34,490 bases of DNA from Adlercreutzia sp. ZJ141 (GCF_011038965.1 NZ_JAAKEB010000002.1:1-34490), one strand, 5' to 3'. Numbered from the stretch's first letter, positions 23,485 through 31,973 are shown. Notes: generated by a model not told the origin, from the sequence alone. Made by a program: numbers and translations.

Positions 23485-24249
23485 TTATAACAGAACTCCT
23501 GATGGCTCGGTTGGCTTTGCAGGCTCGAGAAGCTCTTCGAGTAGCGCACGGTTCTCGCGAATGTAGCACAGAGTCATCTTGGTGATGGCGGGGTAGAACG
23601 GCAGCTTAGCCCATGTTTCCACGCGGCCGAGCAGGTCGGGCACCCAGTTCAGCAGATGTTCGTCGATAAACGCAAGCTGCGTGTGTGCTAGAGCTTCGGC
23701 GGAGGGAGCCTCGGTGTCGGTTTCGGCTACGGTGTCGATTTCGGCTTCGACTTCGGCCTGAATCGCCTCGGCGATACGTCCGCTCATGCGAGACATGAAC
23801 TCCAATTCGAAAGCTAGGTGGTCTTCTGGCACATTCAGATCGCGCGGGATAACCAAGCCGTTTTCCGCATAGATGCGCACGACATCGTCGCGGGAGTCCT
23901 GCATCATAATGCCTTCAGGTGAGGTGTACACGCTTTCGTAAGGTACTGCTGTGTCGCCTTCGTATACGCCGGCGGCAAGGAATACACGAGCGTAGTCAAC
24001 TGCCAGGTCTTGCCGCGCATTCGCACCGCGACGTGCCAGGTAGCGACGCATGTCTGCACAGGCGTGGGCCATGTCTGTGTCATCGTCGGGATAGTCGAAT
24101 CCGCTTTCGGCCAAGCCATTTATCTGTTCTTCGGTTAGTTCCAGATAAAAAATACTACTCAGCAGCGCATAAAACGCTTGAGCGTTCTCGAAAAACGCAC
24201 GGGCGTCCTCACGTGAGGTATCCTCAACAAAGGTAAGGTGATTCCCCAT
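23485..24249 (-). CDS. TorD/DmsD-family molybdoenzyme chaperone
   Basis: The 254-residue, mostly helical protein fits the TorD/DmsD family. These bind the Tat signal of a molybdopterin enzyme and hold back export until the cofactor is inserted. Characteristic segments are RAFFENAQAFYALLSSIFYLEL at the N-terminus, DLAVDYARVFLAAG followed by YESVYTSPEG, and PEDHLAFELEFMSRM. The Met at 24249 is chosen because AAGAAGGG precedes it; an upstream in-frame start at 24288 falls in the hairpin region. An acidic Glu/Thr/Ala insertion of about 30 residues (near 172-202) is not usual in the family. Its position as last gene after the catalytic and iron-sulfur subunits supports the role. Confidence 0.85.
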   Translation of the reverse strand: MGNHLTFVEDTSREDARAFFENAQAFYALLSSIFYLELTEEQINGLAESGFDYPDDDTDMAHACADMRRYLARRGANARQDLAVDYARVFLAAGVYEGDTAVPYESVYTSPEGIMMQDSRDDVVRIYAENGLVIPRDLNVPEDHLAFELEFMSRMSGRIAEAIQAEVEAEIDTVAETDTEAPSAEALAHTQLAFIDEHLLNWVPDLLGRVETWAKLPFYPAITKMTLCYIRENRALLEELLEPAKPTEPSGVLL

Positions 24250-24292
24250 GACAAACCCTTCTTTTCGCTCGCAAATAATCACTTGCACAATA

Positions 24293-24330
24293 GGCGGCGG
24301 AGATACAGCACCTTCTCCGCCGCCTTTTTT
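24293..24330 (+). terminator. Strong hairpin between iron-sulfur subunit and torD genes
   Basis: GGCGGCGGAGA (24293-24303) pairs over 11 bp with TCTCCGCCGCC (24314-24324), followed by TTTTTT on the plus strand. The flanking genes are on the minus strand, where no T tract follows. It is therefore either an anti-antisense terminator or an mRNA-stabilising or attenuating hairpin within the minus-strand operon. Confidence 0.7.
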
Positions 24331-24372
24331 CGTTACTTACGCACAGGCCTTGTGTAAGCTTTGCTTAGGAGT

Positions 24373-24987
24373 TTACACGTTGCTGACCTGCACTGCGTCG
24401 TCGCTTACCCATGTGGCATACTTGGGCGAGAGCAGGTACACCGTAGTCGGCCCATTACCCGTGTCGGCTAGTTGATGACGATCTGCCTCGTCGTAGGCAG
24501 CGATGGCTTTAGACGCATCGCTTTCGGGATCGTCGAGGTCGCCGTAGAAACGCGCCTCGCCACAGCAGGCCTTCACGCATGCGGGCAGCTCGCCCTTGTC
24601 GGTAAGGGGCTTACACAACGTGCACTTTCCTACCACACTCTCGGCCTCGTTCAGGGCACGCACGCCATAGGGGCATGCGCTCAGGCACGACTCGCAACCG
24701 ATGCAGGTCTCCTGATCGATGAGTACAATACCCGTTTCTTCGTCGCGGTAGGAAGCGCCGGTTGGGCACACCTCCACGCACGGCGCGCCGGCGCACTGCT
24801 GGCACATGGTGGGCAGCCAGTACTGTTCGATATTGGGGAAGGTGCCGTTCGGTCCTACTGGTGTCACGCGACTCCAGTACTGCCCTAGGGGCACGTCGTT
24901 CTCCTGTTTGCACGCCGCCTCGCAACCGAAGCAGCCGATGCAGCGGTTCAGGTCGACAACAATAGCATTACGCGTCATAGACGGCAT
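24373..24987 (-). CDS. Four-cluster [4Fe-4S] ferredoxin subunit (DmsB-like)
   Basis: The 204-residue protein has four cysteine groups for four [4Fe-4S] clusters: CIGCFGCEAACK, CQQCAGAPCVEVCPTG, CIGCESCLSACPYG and CTLCK...CVKACC. This is the DmsB/NrfC/PsrB plan, which passes electrons to the molybdopterin subunit. The ATG at 24987 has GGGAGG 5 nt upstream and overlaps the end of the catalytic-subunit gene by 20 nt; a second ATG at 24978 is an alternative. No signal peptide is seen, so it would be exported bound to its partner. No DmsC-like or cytochrome anchor gene adjoins it, so the quinol link is not encoded here. Confidence 0.9.
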   Translation of the reverse strand: MPSMTRNAIVVDLNRCIGCFGCEAACKQENDVPLGQYWSRVTPVGPNGTFPNIEQYWLPTMCQQCAGAPCVEVCPTGASYRDEETGIVLIDQETCIGCESCLSACPYGVRALNEAESVVGKCTLCKPLTDKGELPACVKACCGEARFYGDLDDPESDASKAIAAYDEADRHQLADTGNGPTTVYLLSPKYATWVSDDAVQVSNV

Positions 24988-27706
24988 AACCTCCTCCCGT
25001 TTCGTCGGTCACCTCAGGCAGCCACGGCGTGAATTCCTTCGGCTCGGTCCACACGCCCTCAGGCGCGCTGTCGGCCTTCGTCACCTTCACAGTAAATCCG
25101 CGTAGCGTATAGGTGCCGAACTCCGGATTGTACGGCTTATCGTTCTTGGTCAGTATGTTTACATTCATAACCTTCCAAGCACGCGACGGATCGTCGGAGT
25201 CAAGCAGCTCTGGGTTCCAGAAGCGCTCTTGGTAGATTACTTTGGGTGCGATGCCTTCGGTGATGTGAATGCGGCCCTGAATCTTGCCGCGGCGGCTTTC
25301 CACGAAGCACCAGTCGCCTTCTTCCACGCCGATCTCGGCGGCCGTCACCGGATTCACCCAGGTCTGCGGCACGGGGTACATCTCGCGCATCCAAGGAACG
25401 TTGCGCAGCGTGCCGTGGTGATACATTGGCACGCGACCCTCGGTGAGCACGTAGGGGAACTCGGTGTCGGTAAGCGGTGATTCTGCAGGTTCTTCGTAGT
25501 GTGGCAGCGGCAGATAGTCAACACTGGCCGGGGGCAGCACGTAGTTGTCCCAGAACGATGCACCAGACGGACCACCCGTGCGGCCAGTGATGGTCATAGC
25601 TTCGGCATAGGGCTCCATGCGGTGCGAGGTGGTGGCGAAGCCTGTCGGCAGGCCTGTTTCCGGGTTCTCCTTCTCGTAGCTTTCGTAGCTTGAGGTGATC
25701 CACTCTTCCATAGGCATGAACTCGGCCGGCAGCTTTTCGCAGCATTCGTCCCAGCTCCACTCTTCGCCGAACGACTTGCTCATGAATGCGGCCAGATAGC
25801 CCTTATACTCGTCGTAGGTCTTCCAGTAGGGGCCGGCGGCACCACAGTTCTCGGGGTCAAACGCCATCTGAGCCTCTTTGTGACCACGGTCGGCTAGAGC
25901 GGATACGATCCACGACCAGATGAGCGTTTCGTCTACGTGCTCGAAAGTATGAACCACGTCGCGGCGGATAAGCCAAACGTTGCAGCGGTCGGCACCGTAG
26001 GCAGTTTCGAGCCACTCGGCCGTGGGCAGAATCATGTCGGCAAGCTCGATAGAAGTTGTCGTGGGATACATATACATGTGCACGATGAACTTCATCTTCT
26101 TCATAGCCTCAAGGAAGGTGGACGAGTCGCCGATCATAGCAAGTTTGTTGCCGGAACGGTCGATCCACATTTCGGGCTGATAGGGCTCGCCGGTGTTCAT
26201 GGCCTCCATGATGGTGGGAATGTGCGAGGCCATCCAGTAGTTCAGACCCTTGTGCTCGATGATACCCAGACGGCGGTTTACTACTTCCTCGGTTGGCGAG
26301 AGCGGTGTGGGGCCAAACAGGTTGAACGGGAATAGGAAGTAGGTGCCGAGCGACTGGTTCTTGCGGCTCTGGATAGTGTTGCCCTGATGGCATGCGTTAC
26401 CCATGAGCGACTCGATGATGGTTACGCCCTCGGGTACCTGAGCCGACTGCGCGTACTGGTCGGTAGCAACGCCCAAGCCGATGCCAGAGTGCGGAGATCC
26501 TTCGCAATAGAGCTTAATGGCCTCCTCGATGGCGTTCGCTTCGCACCAGGTGATTTCGGCAGTGTGCTCAAGCGTCCACTCGGCACAGTTGTCCCACACG
26601 GCGCGGAATGCAGTGCGGCTCTTTTTGCCGTTTACTTCGAATTCGCCGTCGAGTACAGGAGCGATGCTGTCGTCTTGTGGCCAAGGCATGGCGGCAGGTG
26701 CGTTGGTGTTTGAGTCCCACACTACGTAGTCAGTTGCCTCGCCGATGCCCAGCTCGTCGGCATGGTAGAGCAGCATCGTTTCCTCGTTGATGAGGAAGGG
26801 CAGGTTCGTCCATTTCACACACCATGCCTCATCGTAGAGTTTGTTCTCGATGATGTAGCGGGTCCAGCCATTGGTCATAGCCACGTCGGTACCGGGACGA
26901 ATGGGTAGCCACACATCGGCCTTGGCGGCGTCGGGAGTGAAGCGCGGGTCGATGACCACGGTCTTCATCCCCTTCATGCGCAGGTCGTTTACGGCACGCC
27001 CGCCGGAGGGAACGTGGCTTTGTGACGGGTCGGTGCCCCACATGACAAGACAAGAGGGAACCGTTTCGGTGTAGTAAATCTCGCCTACGGTAGAGTCGGC
27101 GATAGATGTGTCGTTGCAGCCGTTGAGCATAGGTTGAGTGCACATGCGGGGCAGGTAGCACTGGGCGCAGCCCGGCTCGAAGAAGTTACCGCCGCCAAAT
27201 GCCTGTAGGAAGCGATGCAAGCCGAAGAACTGCGGGTTTCCGCCGCCACCCGTGGAGATAACGAGCTTCATGGGATCTTTCTCGTAGATTTCCATGAGGT
27301 TGTCGGCGATGGTGTCGATGGCTTCTTTCCAGGAGATACGCTCCCATTCGTTACCACCGCGCTCTCCCACGCGTTTCATGGGGTATTTCATGCGATTGGG
27401 ATTATAGAGTGCCTGAATAGCAGCCAAACCCTTCGCGCACACGCGGCCTTTCGACATGGGATCGATCGGGTCGCCTTCGATCTTGATAACGCGCCCGTTT
27501 TTCACATGCACCAGTACACCGCAGTTTGAGATGCATGCGCGGCACGAGGAATGAACAATTTCCACCCCCTCTTCACTTGATTGGTCGGCACCCGTGTCAG
27601 CCGGCTTTTGCTGCTCCATATTGGAACAGCCCGTCGCTGCGCACGCGGCAGCCGCAGCTCCGGCCACCATGAGAAAATTACGGCGCGTCAACGTAGCTTG
27701 ACTCAT
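24968..27706 (-). CDS. Tat-exported molybdopterin oxidoreductase catalytic subunit (DMSO reductase superfamily)
   Basis: The 912-residue protein opens with a twin-arginine signal (TRRNFLM, 7-13), a hydrophobic stretch, and Cys27 in AATGC, which resembles a lipobox. A [4Fe-4S] motif follows (C55, C58, C62, C90; Cx2Cx3Cx27C). Then come the molybdopterin-guanine-dinucleotide domains, with segments such as WGTDPSQSH, VVIDPRFTPDAAKADVWLPIRPGTDVA (key: IDPR, RPGTD) and a C-terminal beta domain (NPVTAAEIGVEEGDW). By alignment to NapA-type enzymes, the residue at the molybdenum-ligand position is probably Cys183. The start has AGGAGGAAA upstream. The substrate cannot be deduced; related enzymes in Eggerthellaceae act on sulfoxides, S/Se/N oxides or catechols. 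Export with the DmsB-like partner is expected. Confidence 0.92.
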   Translation of the reverse strand: MSQATLTRRNFLMVAGAAAAACAATGCSNMEQQKPADTGADQSSEEGVEIVHSSCRACISNCGVLVHVKNGRVIKIEGDPIDPMSKGRVCAKGLAAIQALYNPNRMKYPMKRVGERGGNEWERISWKEAIDTIADNLMEIYEKDPMKLVISTGGGGNPQFFGLHRFLQAFGGGNFFEPGCAQCYLPRMCTQPMLNGCNDTSIADSTVGEIYYTETVPSCLVMWGTDPSQSHVPSGGRAVNDLRMKGMKTVVIDPRFTPDAAKADVWLPIRPGTDVAMTNGWTRYIIENKLYDEAWCVKWTNLPFLINEETMLLYHADELGIGEATDYVVWDSNTNAPAAMPWPQDDSIAPVLDGEFEVNGKKSRTAFRAVWDNCAEWTLEHTAEITWCEANAIEEAIKLYCEGSPHSGIGLGVATDQYAQSAQVPEGVTIIESLMGNACHQGNTIQSRKNQSLGTYFLFPFNLFGPTPLSPTEEVVNRRLGIIEHKGLNYWMASHIPTIMEAMNTGEPYQPEMWIDRSGNKLAMIGDSSTFLEAMKKMKFIVHMYMYPTTTSIELADMILPTAEWLETAYGADRCNVWLIRRDVVHTFEHVDETLIWSWIVSALADRGHKEAQMAFDPENCGAAGPYWKTYDEYKGYLAAFMSKSFGEEWSWDECCEKLPAEFMPMEEWITSSYESYEKENPETGLPTGFATTSHRMEPYAEAMTITGRTGGPSGASFWDNYVLPPASVDYLPLPHYEEPAESPLTDTEFPYVLTEGRVPMYHHGTLRNVPWMREMYPVPQTWVNPVTAAEIGVEEGDWCFVESRRGKIQGRIHITEGIAPKVIYQERFWNPELLDSDDPSRAWKVMNVNILTKNDKPYNPEFGTYTLRGFTVKVTKADSAPEGVWTEPKEFTPWLPEVTDETGGGYAVYDA

Positions 27707-27754
27707 ACGCGTTTCCTCCTCCTTTTCCTCTCTTCTCGTTACCTTGCGCGACTG

Positions 27755-28402
27755 TTATTCGGCCAGGATCGCTCGTCCTGTGTCGGTTACAGTCCACGCT
27801 TTTCCATTCCACGCGAGCGCGCCGATAGATTCCAGCGAGCCCGTGAAATAGCTTGCATGGAGGCTGTCTATGCCGCGGGCAGCCTCGGTTTCGAGCATGT
27901 CGGCACATTTAAGGGTTTCTTGCAGCTCACGAGTGGTTTTTGGAGTTGCGGCACAAGCGGTAAGTACTGCAAGAAAAGCGCCCCTGCGCTGGGGATAAGG
28001 TGCTATCAAGTGATTAAAAGAGCGTTCCTCGCGCACATCGGCTGCCACAGCAATACCTTCGGGTGTGGATGTGAGCGTGACAGATACAACAGCATCCTCG
28101 GCCACATCTTCGTCGGCTTGCAGATCTTCGAGTGTTCCGGTATAGGGCTCGCCGTCGACGAAAACGCACTTGCGCAACGCGCCACTTCGCACGAGCGCGC
28201 CAATGATGCCAGCGGCGCTCTGAATCTGGCTTTGAGAGGTTCGCTGAATCTCACAGAACGCGCATGCTTCTTCTTCATCTTGCTCGTCGCAGCAGTACTC
28301 GATGAGCGCGCAGCAGATGTTTCGATACGCCGGATTTGCCTCTATCATACGTGAGGTGCGCTTGTATGTTTCGGGGTCAAAGCCGTCAGAGTTGTGCTCC
28401 AT
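27755..28402 (-). CDS. Tandem winged-helix-like protein of the molybdoenzyme cluster
   Basis: I do not recognise a named family. The 215-residue protein seems to have two small helical DNA-binding-like domains. The first spans about residues 15-75 (YRNICCALIEYCC, QSQIQSAAGIIGALVRSGAL). The second spans about residues 150-213 (TTRELQETLKC, GIDSLHASYFTGSLESIGALAWNGKAWTV with a wing-like end, TDTGRAIL). A beta-rich linker joins them. An acidic, Cys-containing stretch (EYCCDEQDEEEACAFCE) in the first domain could bind metal. It lies 48 nt upstream of the catalytic subunit and in the same direction, so it is the first gene of the operon. A regulatory or assembly role is inferred from position. Confidence 0.6.
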   Translation of the reverse strand: MEHNSDGFDPETYKRTSRMIEANPAYRNICCALIEYCCDEQDEEEACAFCEIQRTSQSQIQSAAGIIGALVRSGALRKCVFVDGEPYTGTLEDLQADEDVAEDAVVSVTLTSTPEGIAVAADVREERSFNHLIAPYPQRRGAFLAVLTACAATPKTTRELQETLKCADMLETEAARGIDSLHASYFTGSLESIGALAWNGKAWTVTDTGRAILAE

Positions 28403-28467
28403 GATAATGTCCCTCCCCGCCTAAAAAACGACTGTTTATCGGCCGCGTATGGGTATTAGCCTGATTT

Positions 28468-28480
28468 CGTTAGCTTAACG
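28468..28480. promoter_or_regulatory. Candidate regulator site upstream of the molybdoenzyme operon
   Basis: CGTTA-GCT-TAACG is a short inverted repeat (5-bp arms, 3-bp centre), about 66 nt upstream of the first gene of the operon, in the 208-nt gap after the LuxR-type gene. Its size suits a LuxR-type dimer. A repeat this short can occur by chance. Confidence 0.3.
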
Positions 28481-28610
28481 GGGAAGTGATGCCGTACGAA
28501 TCGTTCATCATGGATGAAACCGACGTATTTTTCGCCCTCACTCAAATTGCATGAAGGAAGCGACCTGGGAAAACTCTGAAATTGGTGAAGGATGATCGAG
28601 CGAGGTTTCC

Positions 28611-30224
28611 CTAGCTATGTGTGCACTCGCTGCCCGTGCCACCCTCGCGTTCGATGAATTCCATCAGCTCACGGCGGCTGTGTACGTCGAGCTTTACGTA
28701 AATGCGGCGGACGTGGGAGCGTACCGTATTGAAGGAGATAAACAGCTCGTCGGCGATAGCTTTGGTGTCTTTGCTGAGTGCCAGCAGCTCGAGTACGTCA
28801 GCCTCGCGTTGCGACAGACCGTGATCGACAGCCAGCACGGCGCACAAGCGTCGTAGCGACGCTTGGTATCCGCCGAGTGCCGAGGGGATGGGTATCTCTG
28901 TCGGCAGAGCTGGTGTTAGTTTGTAGGTAGTGGGAGCGGAAAGGGCAGGGGTGGGCGAGGTTGTGACGGATGTAGCAGATGCGATGCTGAGAGTGTCATC
29001 AACATCCGAATCACGCACTGCAGGCTGCATGAGCGCGCGCACGTCGTCCAAACGCAGCAAGAACAAGCTCGCCACCACGCATAAGATAATGGAAGCCGCC
29101 ATAATCAAAGAAAACGAGCGGGGAGACACTTCAATGGCATACAAAAGCGAACCTGCACCCATGCCGGCGGTCGCCCCTAAACACGCCGCCCCAAAACCGA
29201 TACCAATTACTTGTACTGCCAAGCGTCCCGAACGAAATGATACACGGCAGAGCAGACCCCACAAACATAACAGCGTCACGCCGAAGAGTACCGAGGATAC
29301 GTCTCCCATGATCACCGGCGTCACATTCAGTAAAGCCAGCACCAGCACTGTGAGCACCGAACCGAGTAGAATCCCGTAAAACAGCACTCCGAATACCGTA
29401 TGGCGTGGTGCTATCCACGCCATAACCACAATAGCCATAGCTGCTGCGATGAGTCCGAGTCCTACAAGGCATCGCGATGTGGCGAACTGACTCAGTTCGA
29501 TCAGATTAGGATAGTAGCCTCGTGTGAGGCTCAGTAAAAACAGCAGCATGACGATGTAGGCAATCAAGCGTGCCAATTTCGTTGAGATACGAGGGTATTC
29601 AAGTGAACGGTCAGCATCCGTAAGGGCGAGCGAAGTTCCCTCACTTACGTCGAGTGACAAGAGGAAGGCTGCTAAGGGCAAAAGCAGTACGAGTACGACA
29701 ACTGCCAGTGATCGTAGTTCGCACAGGAGCAGCATTGTATCTAACGCATACACAAGTACACCAAGCATGAGTGCGCATCCCATGCCCACCAGCGCCGCGC
29801 GCGTATCCACTTCCGAAAATGCAATAGCTACGCGTAGTGCAATAAGTGCCGTTACGCACCCAGTGAGCACTGCCGCCGTGAAGAATAGTGGTGTGGGCAG
29901 CATGGGTCCGTTTAAAACCACAAGGGTGGCCGCTGCGCCTATACACGATGCCCACGACAAGGGGCGCTCACCTAGCAGGCGACGCATGGTCCACTGCGGG
30001 AAAAAGCTCAGTGCGATGAGTGTCACACCCAAGGAGAGTGTCGATATCACAAAGGCACCTGACGTCGCTTGGCGTGGGTCGATGTCAGCGGGAAAGAAGG
30101 CATCGGTACTGTAGATAATGGTGATCCACGCGATCCAAAAGCTTGCGCCGATAACACCGAAAGTGGGTACACGCCCCATCGAGTGCATCAGGCGCTCTTC
30201 TCCGAAGCCTAACTCTTCTCTCAT
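28611..30224 (-). CDS. Membrane-bound LuxR-type transcriptional regulator
   Basis: The 537-residue protein has about twelve hydrophobic segments over its first 420 residues, a Pro/Ser/Thr-rich linker, and a C-terminal LuxR helix-turn-helix: LSQREADVLELLALSKDTKAIADEL then FNTVRSHVRRIYVKLDVHSRREL. Regulators of this build are numerous in Eggerthella and relatives, often next to molybdoenzyme genes they activate in response to the substrate. The ATG at 30224 is preferred because GGAGAG stands upstream; an in-frame start 26 codons earlier has no such site. It precedes the operon at 28402-23485 in the same direction, so it probably senses the enzyme's substrate at the membrane. The ligand is unknown. 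Confidence 0.88.
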   Translation of the reverse strand: MREELGFGEERLMHSMGRVPTFGVIGASFWIAWITIIYSTDAFFPADIDPRQATSGAFVISTLSLGVTLIALSFFPQWTMRRLLGERPLSWASCIGAAATLVVLNGPMLPTPLFFTAAVLTGCVTALIALRVAIAFSEVDTRAALVGMGCALMLGVLVYALDTMLLLCELRSLAVVVLVLLLPLAAFLLSLDVSEGTSLALTDADRSLEYPRISTKLARLIAYIVMLLFLLSLTRGYYPNLIELSQFATSRCLVGLGLIAAAMAIVVMAWIAPRHTVFGVLFYGILLGSVLTVLVLALLNVTPVIMGDVSSVLFGVTLLCLWGLLCRVSFRSGRLAVQVIGIGFGAACLGATAGMGAGSLLYAIEVSPRSFSLIMAASIILCVVASLFLLRLDDVRALMQPAVRDSDVDDTLSIASATSVTTSPTPALSAPTTYKLTPALPTEIPIPSALGGYQASLRRLCAVLAVDHGLSQREADVLELLALSKDTKAIADELFISFNTVRSHVRRIYVKLDVHSRRELMEFIEREGGTGSECTHS

Positions 30225-30355
30225 TCTTAATCTCTCCGTGGGAATTCTCCATGATCTTTCAAGTATACGAGGATGGTCACCGGATGCAAGGGTCGGTAGC
30301 ATTTCGGGACCTCAAGACGCCACCTTGCAAATGCAGGACAAGCCTTAGTCAGTGT

Positions 30356-30413
30356 TTCCCTACATTTCCTCGATGAGGCATTTATGGGTTTTTGTCTGTA
30401 GACAGTAACCATG
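30356..30413 (+). repeat. 58-bp dispersed repeat, copy 2
   Basis: Same orientation as 23368-23425, 50 of 58 positions identical. Here it is followed by the 15-bp operator-like array instead of a REP-like hairpin. Confidence 0.8.
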
Positions 30414-30422
30414 TATCTGTAA

Positions 30423-30468
30423 GTCAAGTCTACTTTAGTCAAATCAACTTTACTAAAGTAGACTTGAC
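30423..30468 (+). promoter_or_regulatory. Three 15-bp operator-like repeats upstream of the ATPase gene
   Basis: GTCAAGTCTACTTTA (30423-30437) and GTCAAATCAACTTTA (30438-30452) are tandem copies. The third copy (30454-30468) is the exact reverse complement of the first. The outer copies form a 17-bp perfect inverted repeat (30423-30439 with 30452-30468) around a 12-nt loop. The array ends 47 nt before the ATPase start codon, so it is either an operator for self-regulation or a strong RNA hairpin in the leader. Confidence 0.7.
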
Positions 30469-30515
30469 CATTAAGATATAGTTCAATGTAGGACTTGCGT
30501 GGAAAGAGGCTCGTC

Positions 30516-31913
30516 ATGTTTGTTGGTCGTGAAAGAGAACTTGCCACTTTGGAACGCTTGTATCAATTGGGTTCTTTTCAGTTTCCGGTCGTTTATGGAC
30601 GCAGACGGGTAGGAAAAACGACGCTCATTAATAAATTCATCGGTCGTAAACCGGTAGTCTTTTTTACGGCAGTGGAAAACGATGAGCGCACGAATCTGCG
30701 CAACTTGAGTCGCGCTCTCTTTCTCTTCGAGTACCCCGATCGCAATCCCGACTCGGCGCCGCTGTTTGCCGATTTTCAAACCGCATTCGAGTTCGTTTTC
30801 ACGCTTGCTCGTGAAAAGCAGCTCGTTTTCGTCATCGATGAATATCCTTATTTGGCGAAGGCGAATCCAAGCGTGTCGTCGATTCTTCAGGCGCTCATCG
30901 ACCGAGAGCAGGCCTCATCGAAGCTCTTTTTGGTGCTGTGTGGCTCATCACTTTCATTCATGAAAGAGCAGGTGTTGAGCGAAAAGAGTCCTCTCTACGG
31001 GCGTAGGACGGCCCAAATCGAAGTCAAACCCTTCGATTTTTTCGACAGCATGGCATTTTTTCCCCATCGCGACCCGATCGAGGTAGCTCAGATTTACGGC
31101 ATGGTTGGTGGTGTTCCGCTGTATCTGCTTCAATTTAGCGGCAATGGCAGTTTGCACGAGCTAACAGAGACAGCCATGCTCGATCCGAGTTCGATCCTGT
31201 ACGAAGAGCCCATCAATCTGCTATTACAAGAGGTGCAGAAAGCCTCTCGCTACAATGCTATCGTGGGGGCTATTGCCGAGGGCAGAGCGCAGAATAACGA
31301 GATTGCCACGGCGGTCGGAATCACGTCGGCAGAACTCGCGTATTACCTAAAAGAGCTTGAGCGTATCGGGCTGGTTACTCGGGATGTTCCGGTGGTGAAG
31401 AGTAACAGGGGTGCTTTGTATCGATTGTCAGACAATCTATTCCGCTTCTGGTATCGCTTCGTGCTGCCTTATCGCTCAGCCATCGAACGCGGCATGAAAG
31501 GGCGGGCGTGGCAAGCCATTGAGAATTCTTTGTCTGAGTACATGGGTCCGGTGTTTGAAGACATATGCGTCCAGTGGCTTTGGCGACAGGCAATTACGGG
31601 TGAGCTTGAGGTTGATTTCGACGATATTGGGCGCTGGTGGGGCAATGACCCGCGCTTAAGGCAAGAAGCGGAAATTGATATCGTAGCAGCAGAGGGAAAG
31701 CGTGTTGTGCTTGCCGGTGAATGCAAGTGGCGAAATGAGAAGTTCCCCCTTACCGAATTGAAGAAACTTGAGCACCGCGTGTCTCTTGTTGGCGAGTTGG
31801 CGGATGTACGTTTGTATGGCTTCTCAAAAACAGGCTTTTCTGAGGCGTGCTATGAGTGGGCGCGTGCCGAAGGGAGGGTTCGCCTTATAACCTTTGCTGA
31901 TATGGTAGCGTGA
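30516..31913 (+). CDS. ATPase of the PF01637/DUF234 type with PD-(D/E)XK-like C-terminus
   Basis: The 465-residue protein starts with FVGRERELATLERLY, the signature opening of this ATPase family. The Walker A motif is GRRRVGKTT (28-36) and the Walker B motif is LVFVIDEYPYL. SSILQALID and LVLCGSSLSFM follow. A winged helix (NNEIATAVGITSAELAYYLKEL) is followed by the DUF234 region, with RFWYRFVLPY and a PD-(D/E)XK-like core, Asp388 and Glu402-x-Lys404 (EIDIV...GECKW). The start is the ATG at 30516 with AAAGAGG upstream, after the repeat array. Such genes are scattered and multicopy in anaerobes and archaea; their function is not known. DNA binding and nuclease activity are plausible from the domains. 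Confidence 0.82.
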   Translation: MFVGRERELATLERLYQLGSFQFPVVYGRRRVGKTTLINKFIGRKPVVFFTAVENDERTNLRNLSRALFLFEYPDRNPDSAPLFADFQTAFEFVFTLAREKQLVFVIDEYPYLAKANPSVSSILQALIDREQASSKLFLVLCGSSLSFMKEQVLSEKSPLYGRRTAQIEVKPFDFFDSMAFFPHRDPIEVAQIYGMVGGVPLYLLQFSGNGSLHELTETAMLDPSSILYEEPINLLLQEVQKASRYNAIVGAIAEGRAQNNEIATAVGITSAELAYYLKELERIGLVTRDVPVVKSNRGALYRLSDNLFRFWYRFVLPYRSAIERGMKGRAWQAIENSLSEYMGPVFEDICVQWLWRQAITGELEVDFDDIGRWWGNDPRLRQEAEIDIVAAEGKRVVLAGECKWRNEKFPLTELKKLEHRVSLVGELADVRLYGFSKTGFSEACYEWARAEGRVRLITFADMVA

Positions 31914-31935
31914 CGCTTCATGTGGTGGAGCCAGT

Positions 31936-31973
31936 GGGACAACGGGGACGTAGGGTATTGTCCCCGTTGTCCC
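31936..31973. repeat. REP-like hairpin, complete copy 2
   Basis: Identical in all 38 positions to 23430-23467: 14-bp arms around the loop GTAGGGTATT. It stands 23 nt after the stop of the ATPase gene and 14 nt before an ATPase gene fragment, at what looks like a recombination junction. Confidence 0.88.
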
